A stretch of 64,000 nucleotides of DNA from Micromonospora terminaliae (GTDB lineage: Bacteria > Actinomycetota > Actinomycetes > Mycobacteriales > Micromonosporaceae), in assembly GCF_009671205.1 (NCBI RefSeq), contig NZ_CP045309.1, positions 5,208,001 through 5,272,000 on the forward strand, read 5' to 3'. Of this stretch, positions 51,650 through 59,995 are shown in pieces. Numbering within the stretch: the stretch's first letter is position 1; every line of letters starts with the position of its first letter. The notes under the pieces are model-generated. The model did not search any database, had not been told where the DNA came from, and saw only the letters and a program-made list of their open reading frames with translations. Made by a program: the position numbers and the translations under genes.

Positions 51650-52126
51650 GTGAGCTCGTTCCCGAAGCCCGATGCGCGGGCCAAGGCCGTCGTCGCGTCG
51701 CTGGCGGCGGTGACGGCCCTCGTGACGCTGGTGGTGTGGCGCCCGGCCGGCATCCTGTCGGTGGTGCTCGCCTTGGTCTGCGTGCTGCTCGGCATGATCG
51801 CCGGGGTGACGGTCGCCGCCGCGCGGCAGGCGCCGCCCCGGGCCGACGCCCCGGCCGACGCAGCGGGCGACGACTGGCCGGTCCCCGCCGCCTACGGGGT
51901 GGACGCCGACACGCTGGAGGCCATCGACCCCCGGGCGGTCCGGCAGCTCCGCACGCCGGCCGGCGGCTACGCGGGTGACGCCGACACGTTGGAGGCGCTC
52001 GACCCGCGGGCGGTCCGGAACCTGCAGGCCGGCGGCGGTCACCCGGGCGACGCCGACACCCTGGCGGCACTCGACCCGCGGGCGGTGCGGCAGCAACGGG
52101 CCGCGAACAGGGTCAGCGACCGGTGA
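51650..52126 (+). CDS. Membrane protein with three DADTLEALDPRAVR repeats
   Basis: 158 aa, GTG start. Two membrane helices lie near 12-30 and 36-58. The rest is a cytoplasmic or exported tail containing three copies of a repeat of about 23 residues: VDADTLEAIDPRAVRQL, GDADTLEALDPRAVRNL and GDADTLAALDPRAVRQQ, spaced by Gly-rich linkers. The repeat core is almost invariant, also at DNA level. Function not recognised; short identical motifs like this often bind a partner protein. Its 3' end overlaps the convergent kinase gene by 14 bases. Confidence 0.7.
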   Translation: MSSFPKPDARAKAVVASLAAVTALVTLVVWRPAGILSVVLALVCVLLGMIAGVTVAAARQAPPRADAPADAAGDDWPVPAAYGVDADTLEAIDPRAVRQLRTPAGGYAGDADTLEALDPRAVRNLQAGGGHPGDADTLAALDPRAVRQQRAANRVSDR

Positions 52127-53627
52127 GGGTCGGCGCGGCGAGCGCGTCCACGCCCCGCCCCGCCAGGCACCGGAAGGTGCGGTCCAGGCCCGTCCCGGCC
52201 GGCGGCAGCACCTCCAGGTTCCAGCCGGTCACCTGCCGGATGCCGCTGGCCAGCTGAAACGTGCTGACGCTGCAGACCTGCTGCACGGCCGGGTCGGCGA
52301 TCACCGCGTCGTGGCCCGCCCCGGCCAGCGCGGCCGGCAGGTCACCCTCGGCGTAGGTCTCCCACGTGTGCCGGCCGTCGCAGGGCACCCGGGTCGCCTC
52401 GGCCCGGTCGCGGCGCAGGCGTACCGGGCCGTAACACTCCAGTTCGGACGTGCAGTGGGCACCCGCCGGCAGCCGGACGTCGCCCGCCGCGCAGCCCGGC
52501 GGCACCTTCCGCTCCGACGGCTCGACCGCCCCGCTGGCCACCGGTGTCGGCGACACTACGGTCGGCGCGCCGTCGGCCAGCCAGGCCCCGGCCGCGGCCG
52601 AGGCGGCGAGCGCGAGCACCCCGGCCCCGCCGAGGAACCAGCGCCGGGGCCAGCGCCGGTTCCGGGTCGGCACGGTGGGGTGGGCGTCGTCCGTCGGCGG
52701 GCGCGGGCTCGGCTGGCCGGTGCGGCTCAGCGGGTGACCGCTGGGTCCGCCGCTGAACGGACGCCCCGGGTAGGGCGCGCCGCTCGCCGGCCCGGCGCCC
52801 GGGTCCAGCGGGAGCGCGGCGAGCATGCCGCCCAGCTCGACGGCGGACGGACGCTCGCCCGGGTCGTTGGACATGCCCAGCCGCAGCACGTCGACCAGCT
52901 CGTCGGGCACGCCGGGCAGGCCGGGGATCGGCTGCTGGAACATCTCCAGCACGGTGACCAGGCTCGGGTTGCGCTCGGACTGCCAGCGCGGCGGGCGGCC
53001 GTGCATCACCGCGTAGAGGGTGGCGCAGAGCGCGTAGACGTCGACGGCCGGGCTGGGCGGGCTGTGGCTGAACATCTCCGGCGGCGCGTAGGCCGGGGTG
53101 AGCACCTCGAGGGTGACCGAGGCGTCGCGCACCTCGGCCAGGACCGCCAGCCCGAAGTCGGCCAGCACCGCCGGGTTGAAGTGCGAGTAGAGGATGTTGG
53201 CCGGCTTGACGTCCCGGTGCAGCACACCGGCCGCGTGCGAGTGGGCCAGCGCGTCGGCGATCTTCACGCCGAGGTCGCGGGCCTCCACGGCGCCCAACGG
53301 GCGCCGCCGCATCCGCTCGGCGTACGAGCCGTCGCAGAGCTCCATGATCAGGTAGGGGTGCTGGTCGACGGTGACCCCGACGTCGAAGAGGTCCACCACG
53401 TGCGGGTGGGAGGACATCTTGCCGGCGGCCCGCGCCTCGCGCAGGAAGCGCGCCTGGTCCCGCTCGCTGTCCAGCGTGCGGTTCTCCACCTTGACCGCGA
53501 CCTCGCGCCCCACCGAGATCTGGGTGGCTCGGTACACGGTGGCGTAGCCGCCCCGGGCGAAGACCTCCAGATCGGTCAGACCGGGCACGATGGGCAGCCG
53601 CAGGGCGCCGGGCGGGGTCTCGGTCAC
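52113..53627 (-). CDS. Ser/Thr protein kinase with extracytoplasmic sensor domain
   Basis: 504 aa, GTG start. The kinase domain covers residues 12 to about 275, with a glycine loop FARGGYATVYRA, VAVKVE (Lys), HRDVKPANILY and ADFGLAVLAE. The activation loop reads TLEVLTPAYAPPEMF. A Pro-rich juxtamembrane region leads to one membrane helix (about 333-355). An extracytoplasmic domain with several Cys (PPGCAAGDVRL, HCTSELECYGPV, VPCDGRHTWETY, QVCSVS, FRCLAG) follows, arranged like septum-formation or sensor domains. The ligand is unknown. Confidence 0.92.
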   Translation of the reverse strand: MTETPPGALRLPIVPGLTDLEVFARGGYATVYRATQISVGREVAVKVENRTLDSERDQARFLREARAAGKMSSHPHVVDLFDVGVTVDQHPYLIMELCDGSYAERMRRRPLGAVEARDLGVKIADALAHSHAAGVLHRDVKPANILYSHFNPAVLADFGLAVLAEVRDASVTLEVLTPAYAPPEMFSHSPPSPAVDVYALCATLYAVMHGRPPRWQSERNPSLVTVLEMFQQPIPGLPGVPDELVDVLRLGMSNDPGERPSAVELGGMLAALPLDPGAGPASGAPYPGRPFSGGPSGHPLSRTGQPSPRPPTDDAHPTVPTRNRRWPRRWFLGGAGVLALAASAAAGAWLADGAPTVVSPTPVASGAVEPSERKVPPGCAAGDVRLPAGAHCTSELECYGPVRLRRDRAEATRVPCDGRHTWETYAEGDLPAALAGAGHDAVIADPAVQQVCSVSTFQLASGIRQVTGWNLEVLPPAGTGLDRTFRCLAGRGVDALAAPTLTGR

Positions 53628-53657
53628 GACTCGAAAATACCCAATGGTTCCGGTCGC

Positions 53658-54140
53658 TCAGTGCACCGAGTCGGTGGCCGGAACCGGGCCCGGGCCCGGC
53701 GCGGTGTCGTCCGCCGCAGCCGGCCGGCCCCGCCCGGTGGCCGCCCGGCGGGCGTCCCACCACAGGCCGACGGCGGTCGCGGCCGCACCAAGACCCTCCC
53801 AGGCGGCGACGCCGAAGAACCGGCCGGGCGCGATGTCGGAGAGCACCGCGATGCTGAAGACGGTGAAGGTGACCAGCCGGAACCAGACGGTGAACCGGTA
53901 GAACGGCCGCCACTCGGTGGCCACCGCGAGCAGGTAGTAGACGCCCATGTTGAACGAGGCCATCGAGGACGCGGTCAGGAACGTGCCGGTGTAGTCACCC
54001 GGGGCGCGTTCGGCCGGCACCTCGAAGCCGAGCAGGCGGAGCTGGGTCTCCGGCCAGATCAGCCCCAGCGCGCCGAGCAGCAGCGCCAGGAGCCCGAAGA
54101 CCGCCATCGTCCAGCCGGCGCCCGAGCGCGGCAGCCTCAT
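53658..54140 (-). CDS. Four-helix membrane protein of unknown function
   Basis: 160 aa from ATG 54140, chosen because GGGAGG lies 5 bases upstream; the frame extends to 54185 with 15 less likely residues. Four hydrophobic segments lie near 12-33, 52-74, 85-103 and 109-127, and the C-terminus is Ala/Pro-rich. MGVYYLLAVATEWRPFYRFTVWFRLVTF suggests a DoxX/DUF4345-like fold of small membrane proteins. The gene lies 30 bases from the kinase start on the same strand and may be cotranscribed with it. Confidence 0.7.
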   Translation of the reverse strand: MRLPRSGAGWTMAVFGLLALLLGALGLIWPETQLRLLGFEVPAERAPGDYTGTFLTASSMASFNMGVYYLLAVATEWRPFYRFTVWFRLVTFTVFSIAVLSDIAPGRFFGVAAWEGLGAAATAVGLWWDARRAATGRGRPAAADDTAPGPGPVPATDSVH

Positions 54141-54276
54141 CGTCCCTCCCCACCCGCGGCCGATGTCGTGGCCGGCCCTCGCCACACGCTAATCGCCCCC
54201 TCCGACGGACACATCCCCGGAACCGGCAGAACCAGAGGCGGGATCAGCTCCGGGCGGGACGGACGCGGCGGCGGGA

Positions 54277-57200
54277 TCAGCCGCCGGTGAGGCGGACGCG
54301 GAGCTCGTCGGCGACCGCCCGCTCACTGCGCTGCTCGGTGGCGTACGCCAGCCGCACCGCCTCCTCGGCGCTGGCCAGCGCCTCGGCCGGGCGGCCGCAG
54401 GCGGCGAGCGCCTCGGCCAGCACCATCCGCGCGATGACCTGGCTGCGCACGTCCTCGGCCGGTGCGGACACCGCCCGCTGCGCCCAGTCCAACGCCTGCT
54501 CGCGCTGGCCGTGGGCGAGCAGCGCGGACGCGTACCGGGCCATCGTCTGCCGACGGGAGAAGAGTAGCGACGGGGTGTTGGCGGCGGCGGTGGCGACCGG
54601 TGCGAGCAGTCCGACCGCGGTCGCGGAGTCGCCCGCGGCGAGCCGGGCCATGGCGAGCAGCACCCGGGGCGCCACCTGGGCGGGGGCCTGCGGGTTGTGC
54701 GGCTCCACGGTGGTCAGCACCGAGCGGGCCTCCCGCTCGGCAGTCCCGGCGTCGCCCATGTCGAGTGCCACGAAACCGCGCAGCGTCCCGGCCATACCGG
54801 TGAGCAGCGGGTGCGCCGTGCGGTCGGCGTACGCGAGGGCGTCGCTGAGCAGGTCGGCGGCGTGCTCGGGCTCGCCCAGCCCGCGCGCCACCACGCCGCG
54901 CACCACCAGCGCGAAGCCCTGCCCCCAGTCGTCGCCGACCTCGGCGAACTCCCGGTACGCCCGGCGGGCCGCGCGGTCCGCCTCGCCCAGCTCGCCCAGC
55001 TCGGCGGTGGCGTACGCCTCGACCGCGCGGAGGGTGCCCACCGCCCACGCCTCGCCGACCCGTTCGCCGAACGGCAGGAACACCTGCGCCATCCGGCACG
55101 CCTCGCGGAGCCGGCCGGCGAGCAGCCGGGCGAACGCCGTGGTGCCGCGCAGCCACGCCCGCCCGTACGGGTCCTTCAGCTCGGCGAAGAGCCGGGCGGC
55201 CCGGCCGAGCACCGCGTCGGTGCCGGCGAAGTCGCCGCGGGTGGTGGTCACCCAGGCCAGGTTCTGCAACGACCAGGCCTGCCCGCGCGGATCCTTGGCG
55301 GCGAGGCTGACCTGGTAGGAGGCGGCCAGCCGGCTGCTCGCCTGGCCCAGCCGGCCGGCGATGAAGTCGGCCATGCCGAGCCGGCGCATCGCCGAGGCGC
55401 GCATGGTGGGCAGGTTGGCGGCCGTGGCCACCTGCAACGCCTCCTGCCAGCTGCGCTCGGCCCGGTCGGCCTCGCCCAGGGTCTGGTGGGCCTGCCCGGC
55501 CAGCAGCAGGGCGCTCGTGCGGGTGGCCGCCGCGTCACCGGCGTTGGCGGCGATCTTCTCGGAGAAGGCGAGCGCGTCGGCCGGGCGGCCGATCTGGAGC
55601 AGCGCCCGCGCGTGGACCACCCGGTCGGCCAGCGGCAACCCGTCGCGGGCCAGCTCGGCGGCACGTTCGGCGTACTCGACGGCCATCGCCGGCTCCCCCG
55701 ACCGCAGCGCGCGGCGGGCGGCCCGGCCCAGCGCGGCCACGCCGAGCGGGGCCACCGCCCGGGCCGGCGCGTCCGGGCGGAGCTTGACCGCGTCGGCGAG
55801 CGCGGCGGCGCGCTCGACGTGCTCGGCGACGAAGTCGTCCCGGGCGGACTCGGTGAACCCGCCGGGCGGGGTGGCGGCCCCGTCGACGCTCTCCGGCGCG
55901 GCCCAACGGGCCAGCGCGGCGTGCCGCTCGGCCAGCTCGGCCTTGCTCACCCCGGCGTACGCGGCCTCCCGCATCAGCGGGGTGGCGAAGGCGAAACCGG
56001 TGCGCGTGCGGTGCAGCATGCGGCGTTGGAGCAGCTCCTCCACGGCCCGGTCCAGCTCGACCGCGGCCACCGCGGCGGGCCGGCCGTCCCGCCCGACGCG
56101 CTGCTCACGCAGAGCCTGCAGGGCGCCCTCGGGCACGGTGTCGCCGACCACGGCGGCGTCCCGCAGCACCGAGCGGGCGTCCGGCGGCAGCGCGTCGATA
56201 CGCGCCGCGAGCACGGCGGCCAGGTCGCGGGAGAGGAGCCGGCTGCCCAGCGAGCCCGGCGCGAGCCGCCAGCCGACGTTGGCGTCCCGCCCCGGACCGG
56301 CGGTCAGCGCACCGCGCTCCATCAGCAGGGTGACCAGCTCGGCCAGGTAGAACGGGTTGCCCTGGGCGGTGGCGAGCAGCCGGTCCACGTCGGCCGGCGA
56401 CAGCTTGCCGCCGCCCAGATAGCTGGTGAGCAGCCGGGACGCGTCGGCGCCGCGCAGCGGCGGCAGCGCGTGCACCTCGGCGTCCGCCACCCGGGTCAGC
56501 GCGCCGGCGGTCCGTACCAGCTCGGGACGGCCGAGCAGCAGCACCAGCACCGGGCCCGCGAGCCGGTTGAGGGTCAGCGCGAGCGCCTTGATCGTCTCGG
56601 CGGTGGCGTCGTGCAGGTCGTCGACCACGATCACCAGCGGCGCCTCCCGGGCCAGCGCGCTGAGCAGTCCGGCGACCGCGTTGGGCACCGCCTCGGCGTC
56701 CGGCGGCGGGGAGGCCGCGTTCCACTCGCCGTTCTCGGTGGCGGCGGGGAGTTCGGCGTACCCGAGCAGGGCCAGGAGCTGGTCGACGGCGAGCGGGGGC
56801 AGCTCGCCGGGGAGCCGGCCGAGGCGCTGCCCGAGCCGGCGCAGCCGCTCCTCGACGGCCGGCCGGGTGAGCGCCGTGGCGGCGTCGTTGGGCAGGCCGA
56901 CCGCCGCCCGGACCAGGTCGGCCAGGGGCGCGAGCCGGCGCCGCTCGCCGAACGCCGCGCAGCGGACGGAGAGGACGCGGGCGCCGGTGTGCGCGGCGTA
57001 CCGGCCGGCGCCGACGTCGTAGCCGGCGGCGAGGCGCTCCACCTCGGCGGCGAACCGGGACTTGCCGATGCCCGCCTCGGCGGTCATCAGCAGCACCCGG
57101 GGCTCGCCCCGGTCGATCACCTCGGCGAGCCGGCCGGCGACGCGGCCGATCTCGGTCTCCCGGCCCACGAAGGGCGCCTCGTCGCCGAGGCCGGACCGGG

Positions 57201-57858
57201 TGCCCGGCGCGTCCAGCAGGCCCAGCAGCTCGTACGCCTCGACCGGCTCGCGCTTGCCCTTGAGGCGCAGCGGCCGCAGCGCTCGCCAGGAGGCGACGTG
57301 CCGGGTGGCGGCCGAGGTGCGGGCGCCCGCGTAGACGGCGCCCACGGCGGCGGCGTCGGCGAGCCGGGCGGCCGTGTTCACGGTGTCGCCGATGACCGTG
57401 TACTCGATCGCGGCCTGGATGCCGGCGATCACGTCGCCGGTGTTCAGCCCGACCCGCAGGCCGAGCGGCGCGCCGCCGCCCCGCTCGTCGTCGAGCACCC
57501 GGCGGACCGCCCGCTGCATCGAGAGCGCGGCGCGGACGGCACGCTCGGCGTCGTCCTCGTGTGCCACCGGCGCGCCGAAGACCGCCATGATCCCGTCGCC
57601 GGTGAGCTTGTCGACGTGCCCGCCGAAGGTCTTGACCGCGCCCGCCAGGGCGGCCAGCACCCGGTCGGTGACGGCACCGACCCGTTCCGGGTCGAGGTCC
57701 TCCGACCAGGAGGTGAAGTCGGAGAGGTCGCCGAAGAGCACGGTGACCACGCGCCGCTCGGCGGCGGGCAGCGTGGCGGCCGCCGGCAGGGCGGCACCGC
57801 AGTTGTGGCAGAACCGCGCGCCGGGCACGGCGACGGTTCCACACACCGGGCAGGTCAC
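54277..57858 (-). CDS. Adenylate cyclase-domain regulator with zinc ribbon, AAA ATPase and TPR-like repeats
   Basis: 1193 aa from GTG 57858, overlapping the stop of the MBL gene. An N-terminal zinc ribbon (CPVCGTVAVPGARFCHNCG) is followed by a class III cyclase domain (about 35-220). There VLFGDLSDFTSWSE has the metal Asp, VDKLTGDGIMAVFG the second Asp and substrate Lys, and IGDTVNTAARL the transition-state Asn/Arg, so activity is likely. An AAA/STAND ATPase follows, with EAGIGKSRF and VIVVDDLHDATAETI. The C-terminal 500 residues are Ala-rich helical repeats (TPR-like). Such proteins couple cAMP production or nucleotide sensing to partners. Confidence 0.9.
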   Translation of the reverse strand: MTCPVCGTVAVPGARFCHNCGAALPAAATLPAAERRVVTVLFGDLSDFTSWSEDLDPERVGAVTDRVLAALAGAVKTFGGHVDKLTGDGIMAVFGAPVAHEDDAERAVRAALSMQRAVRRVLDDERGGGAPLGLRVGLNTGDVIAGIQAAIEYTVIGDTVNTAARLADAAAVGAVYAGARTSAATRHVASWRALRPLRLKGKREPVEAYELLGLLDAPGTRSGLGDEAPFVGRETEIGRVAGRLAEVIDRGEPRVLLMTAEAGIGKSRFAAEVERLAAGYDVGAGRYAAHTGARVLSVRCAAFGERRRLAPLADLVRAAVGLPNDAATALTRPAVEERLRRLGQRLGRLPGELPPLAVDQLLALLGYAELPAATENGEWNAASPPPDAEAVPNAVAGLLSALAREAPLVIVVDDLHDATAETIKALALTLNRLAGPVLVLLLGRPELVRTAGALTRVADAEVHALPPLRGADASRLLTSYLGGGKLSPADVDRLLATAQGNPFYLAELVTLLMERGALTAGPGRDANVGWRLAPGSLGSRLLSRDLAAVLAARIDALPPDARSVLRDAAVVGDTVPEGALQALREQRVGRDGRPAAVAAVELDRAVEELLQRRMLHRTRTGFAFATPLMREAAYAGVSKAELAERHAALARWAAPESVDGAATPPGGFTESARDDFVAEHVERAAALADAVKLRPDAPARAVAPLGVAALGRAARRALRSGEPAMAVEYAERAAELARDGLPLADRVVHARALLQIGRPADALAFSEKIAANAGDAAATRTSALLLAGQAHQTLGEADRAERSWQEALQVATAANLPTMRASAMRRLGMADFIAGRLGQASSRLAASYQVSLAAKDPRGQAWSLQNLAWVTTTRGDFAGTDAVLGRAARLFAELKDPYGRAWLRGTTAFARLLAGRLREACRMAQVFLPFGERVGEAWAVGTLRAVEAYATAELGELGEADRAARRAYREFAEVGDDWGQGFALVVRGVVARGLGEPEHAADLLSDALAYADRTAHPLLTGMAGTLRGFVALDMGDAGTAEREARSVLTTVEPHNPQAPAQVAPRVLLAMARLAAGDSATAVGLLAPVATAAANTPSLLFSRRQTMARYASALLAHGQREQALDWAQRAVSAPAEDVRSQVIARMVLAEALAACGRPAEALASAEEAVRLAYATEQRSERAVADELRVRLTGG

Positions 57859-58682
57859 GGCTGCTCCAACTCCGCTCCCCCGGCGCCGGATTCCCGGGGG
57901 GTCACCCCGAGGTACTCCAACTGGGCCCGCACCGACCACTCGGCGGCCCACCACAGCGACCGGTCGACGTCCGCGTAGACCCGCTCGACCACCTCGAGCG
58001 CGGTGGTCGCGCCGGCCGCGACCGCCGCGCGGACCTGGTCGAGGCGGGCCCGCCGGTGGGCCAGGTAGAACTCGGCCGCCACGCCGCAGTCGGCCAGCGC
58101 CGGGCCGTGCCCCGGCAGCGCCGGGACCCCCCGGTACGTGGCGAGCAGCTCCAGGCTCGACAGGTAGTCGCCGAGGTGGCCGTCCGGGTGGGCGACCACG
58201 GTGGTGCCCCGCCCCAGGATGGTGTCGCCGGTGAGCACGACCTTCTCGTCGCCGTGCCCGACCAGGAAGCAGACCGAGTCGGCGGTGTGCCCGGGGGTGG
58301 GCAGCAGGCGGATGTCCAGGCCGGCGTCGAGCGGGGTGTCCGGGGTGAGCGGCGTGCCGCCCACGGTGTGCGCCGGGTCGACGGCGAGGACCGGCGCGCC
58401 GCCGAGCAGCTCACTGAGCCGCGGGGCGCCCTCGGTGTGGTCGGCGTGCCCGTGGGTGATCAGCACGAGGCCGACCGGGCCGTGCGCGGCGAGCGCGGCC
58501 AGGTGCTCCTCGTCGGCCGGACCCGGGTCCACCACCACGGCCCGCTCGGCGCCCGGGGCGCGCAGCACCCAGGTGTTCGTGCCGTCGAGCGTCATCGGCC
58601 CGGGGTTCGGGGCACGCACCAGCGTCACCCACCCCGGCAGCTCGTCCGCGAGCGCCCCTGCGGCTCCGGTCACAGGCCCCAT
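57855..58682 (-). CDS. MBL-fold metallo-hydrolase (Rv3677c-like)
   Basis: 275 aa from ATG 58682. The metallo-beta-lactamase motif THGHADHTEG provides four metal ligands; GHTADSVCFLVG, TGDTILGRGTTVV and GHGPALAD supply the others. The sequence is of the glyoxalase II/RNase-like group, often called beta-lactamase-like or Lactb2-like. In Mycobacterium the gene next to ridA is the same (Rv3677c). The substrate is unknown. The cyclase gene overlaps its stop, so both are probably translated from one mRNA. Confidence 0.9.
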   Translation of the reverse strand: MGPVTGAAGALADELPGWVTLVRAPNPGPMTLDGTNTWVLRAPGAERAVVVDPGPADEEHLAALAAHGPVGLVLITHGHADHTEGAPRLSELLGGAPVLAVDPAHTVGGTPLTPDTPLDAGLDIRLLPTPGHTADSVCFLVGHGDEKVVLTGDTILGRGTTVVAHPDGHLGDYLSSLELLATYRGVPALPGHGPALADCGVAAEFYLAHRRARLDQVRAAVAAGATTALEVVERVYADVDRSLWWAAEWSVRAQLEYLGVTPRESGAGGAELEQP

Positions 58683-58713
58683 GGCAGCGATCGTACGACC
58701 CCGCGCGCCAGTC

Positions 58714-58791
58714 CCCGCGATCTTGCGGTGCCGCCAGGGGTTATGTCCCTTTGCGGGCGCGTCTGCCCACCGGCATCCGCAAGATCGCGGG
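58714..58791. repeat. 15-bp inverted repeat upstream of the MBL gene
   Basis: CCCGCGATCTTGCGG (58714-58728) and its exact complement CCGCAAGATCGCGGG (58777-58791) lie 48 bases apart between ridA and the MBL gene start. It could be an attenuator or terminator hairpin, or an operator pair. Confidence 0.55.
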
Positions 58792-58800
58792 TACGCAGCG

Positions 58801-59262
58801 TCAGGCGACCTCGACGATGACCTCGACCTCGACGGGGGCGTCGAGTGGCAGTTCGGCGACACCCACCGCGCTGCGGGCGTGCCGGCCGGCCTCGCCGAAG
58901 ACGGCGCCGAACAGCTCGGAGGCGCCGTTGACCACGCCGGGCTGGCCGGTGAAGCCGGGTGCGCTGGCCACGAAGCCGGTCAGCTTGACGATCTTGACGA
59001 CGTTCTCCAGCCCGACCAGCGAGTCGATCGCGGCGAGCGCGTTCAGCGCGCACCGCTGCGCCAGGTCCTTCGCCTGGTCGGCGGAGACGCCGTTGCCGAC
59101 CTTGCCGGTGGCGAGCAGCTTGCCCTCGTCGATCGGGAGCTGGCCCGAGACGTAGACGTGCTGGCCGGACTGGACGGCCGGCACGTAGCTGGCCAGCGGC
59201 GACGCCACCTCGGGCAGGGTCAGGCCGAGTTCCGCGAGCTTCGCGTGCGGTCCGTTGCTCAT
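58801..59262 (-). CDS. RidA/YjgF-family protein (Rv3678c-like)
   Basis: 153 aa, ATG start whose bases overlap the stop of the linker micro-ORF. YVSGQLPIDEGKL, LNALAAIDSLVGLENVVKIVKLTGFVASAPGF and ARSAVGVAELPLDAPVEVEVIVEV follow the family order. Canonical RidA hydrolyses reactive enamines and imines; the Arg used for catalysis is in the HARSAVGV segment. Members of this longer subfamily may have other activities. It lies in the Rv3677c-Rv3682 order seen in Mycobacterium. Confidence 0.9.
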   Translation of the reverse strand: MSNGPHAKLAELGLTLPEVASPLASYVPAVQSGQHVYVSGQLPIDEGKLLATGKVGNGVSADQAKDLAQRCALNALAAIDSLVGLENVVKIVKLTGFVASAPGFTGQPGVVNGASELFGAVFGEAGRHARSAVGVAELPLDAPVEVEVIVEVA

Positions 59263-59324
59263 GCTGTGCCGTCCTTCGTTCGCGACTGCGGGGCTCGCAG
59301 GCCCGGCTCACTCCTCGCGCTCAC
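59259..59324 (-). other. Micro-ORF linker element upstream of ridA
   Basis: A GTG at 59324, 3 bases past the stop of the DUF4177 gene, opens a 21-codon frame (VSARSEPGLRAPQSRTKDGTA). Its TGA overlaps the ridA ATG as ATGA. The same bases supply AAGGA as ribosome-binding site. The sequence matches the elements at 16273-16327 and 44265-44333. Confidence 0.55.
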
Positions 59325-59327
59325 GGG

Positions 59328-59483
59328 TCAGCCCTTCGGACGCTTGAGGTAGGCGACGAGCTGCTCCGGGTTCGGGCCGGGAACCACGGAGACCAGCTCC
59401 CAGCCGTCCTCGCCCCAGTTGTCGAGGATCTGCTTGGTCGCGTGGACCAGCAGCGGGACCGTGGCGTATTCCCACTTCTGCAT
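59328..59483 (-). CDS. DUF4177-family small protein
   Basis: 51 aa from ATG 59483, with AAGGGAG upstream. MQKWEYATVPLLVH, LDNWGEDGWELVSVVPGP and LVAYLKRPKG follow the DUF4177 pattern (WEY at the start, GWEL in the middle). The longer frame to 59624 is antisense-like and rejected. The product is a small cytoplasmic alpha/beta protein of unknown function that regularly accompanies RidA and ArsA-like genes in actinobacteria. Confidence 0.85.
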   Translation of the reverse strand: MQKWEYATVPLLVHATKQILDNWGEDGWELVSVVPGPNPEQLVAYLKRPKG

Positions 59484-59545
59484 CGAGTCAAGGCTCCCTT
59501 GCCTGGCTTGGACTTCGGTCAGGCACAGCCTACGGTCCGGTGCCG

Positions 59546-59995
59546 CTACGGGGACGCGGGACGCTGCTCCGGCGCAGCGGACGGCTCGCCGCACGGGCCC
59601 GCGTGCTCGTACCGCTGGGGGCACCGGGTGCGGTCGGGCAGCAGCAGGTCGCAGAAGACCCGGTGGCGGTTGTTCTGGTCGTCGGCCGTGGAGACGGTGG
59701 TCTCGCCGGCGTCCAGCTCGCCGAGGAAGCCCAGCGAGGTGGCCACGGTGCCGGCGAGCGCGGTGGCCGCCGCCAGGTCGGGGACCCGGACGGGCAGGTG
59801 GATGACGTACCCGGGCTCCTCCTCGTCGCGACCCCGCCCGGCCGGCCGGACCAGGGTGCGGTGCACCTCGGTCGGCGGCCGGTAGGACCGCTCGTTGACC
59901 GGCGCACCGGTGCCGGGACCCTCCGCGTCGCCGGGCCGCCCCGCCCGTTCGCCGGGGGGAAACTGGGCTCGGGGAATGTTCTCCGCGTCGCGCAT
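59546..59995 (-). CDS. Hypothetical protein with a Cys pair
   Basis: 149 aa from ATG 59995, chosen because GGAGG lies 6 bases upstream; the frame extends to 60130. The first 55 residues are polar and probably disordered (Pro, Arg, Glu-rich). The domain that follows begins YVIHLPVRVPDLAAATALAGTVA and continues GFLGELDAGETTVSTADDQNN. It ends CDLLLPDRTRCPQRYEHAGPCG, with three Cys and a His that may bind a metal. Coding bias is good. No family recognised. Confidence 0.6.
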   Translation of the reverse strand: MRDAENIPRAQFPPGERAGRPGDAEGPGTGAPVNERSYRPPTEVHRTLVRPAGRGRDEEEPGYVIHLPVRVPDLAAATALAGTVATSLGFLGELDAGETTVSTADDQNNRHRVFCDLLLPDRTRCPQRYEHAGPCGEPSAAPEQRPASP

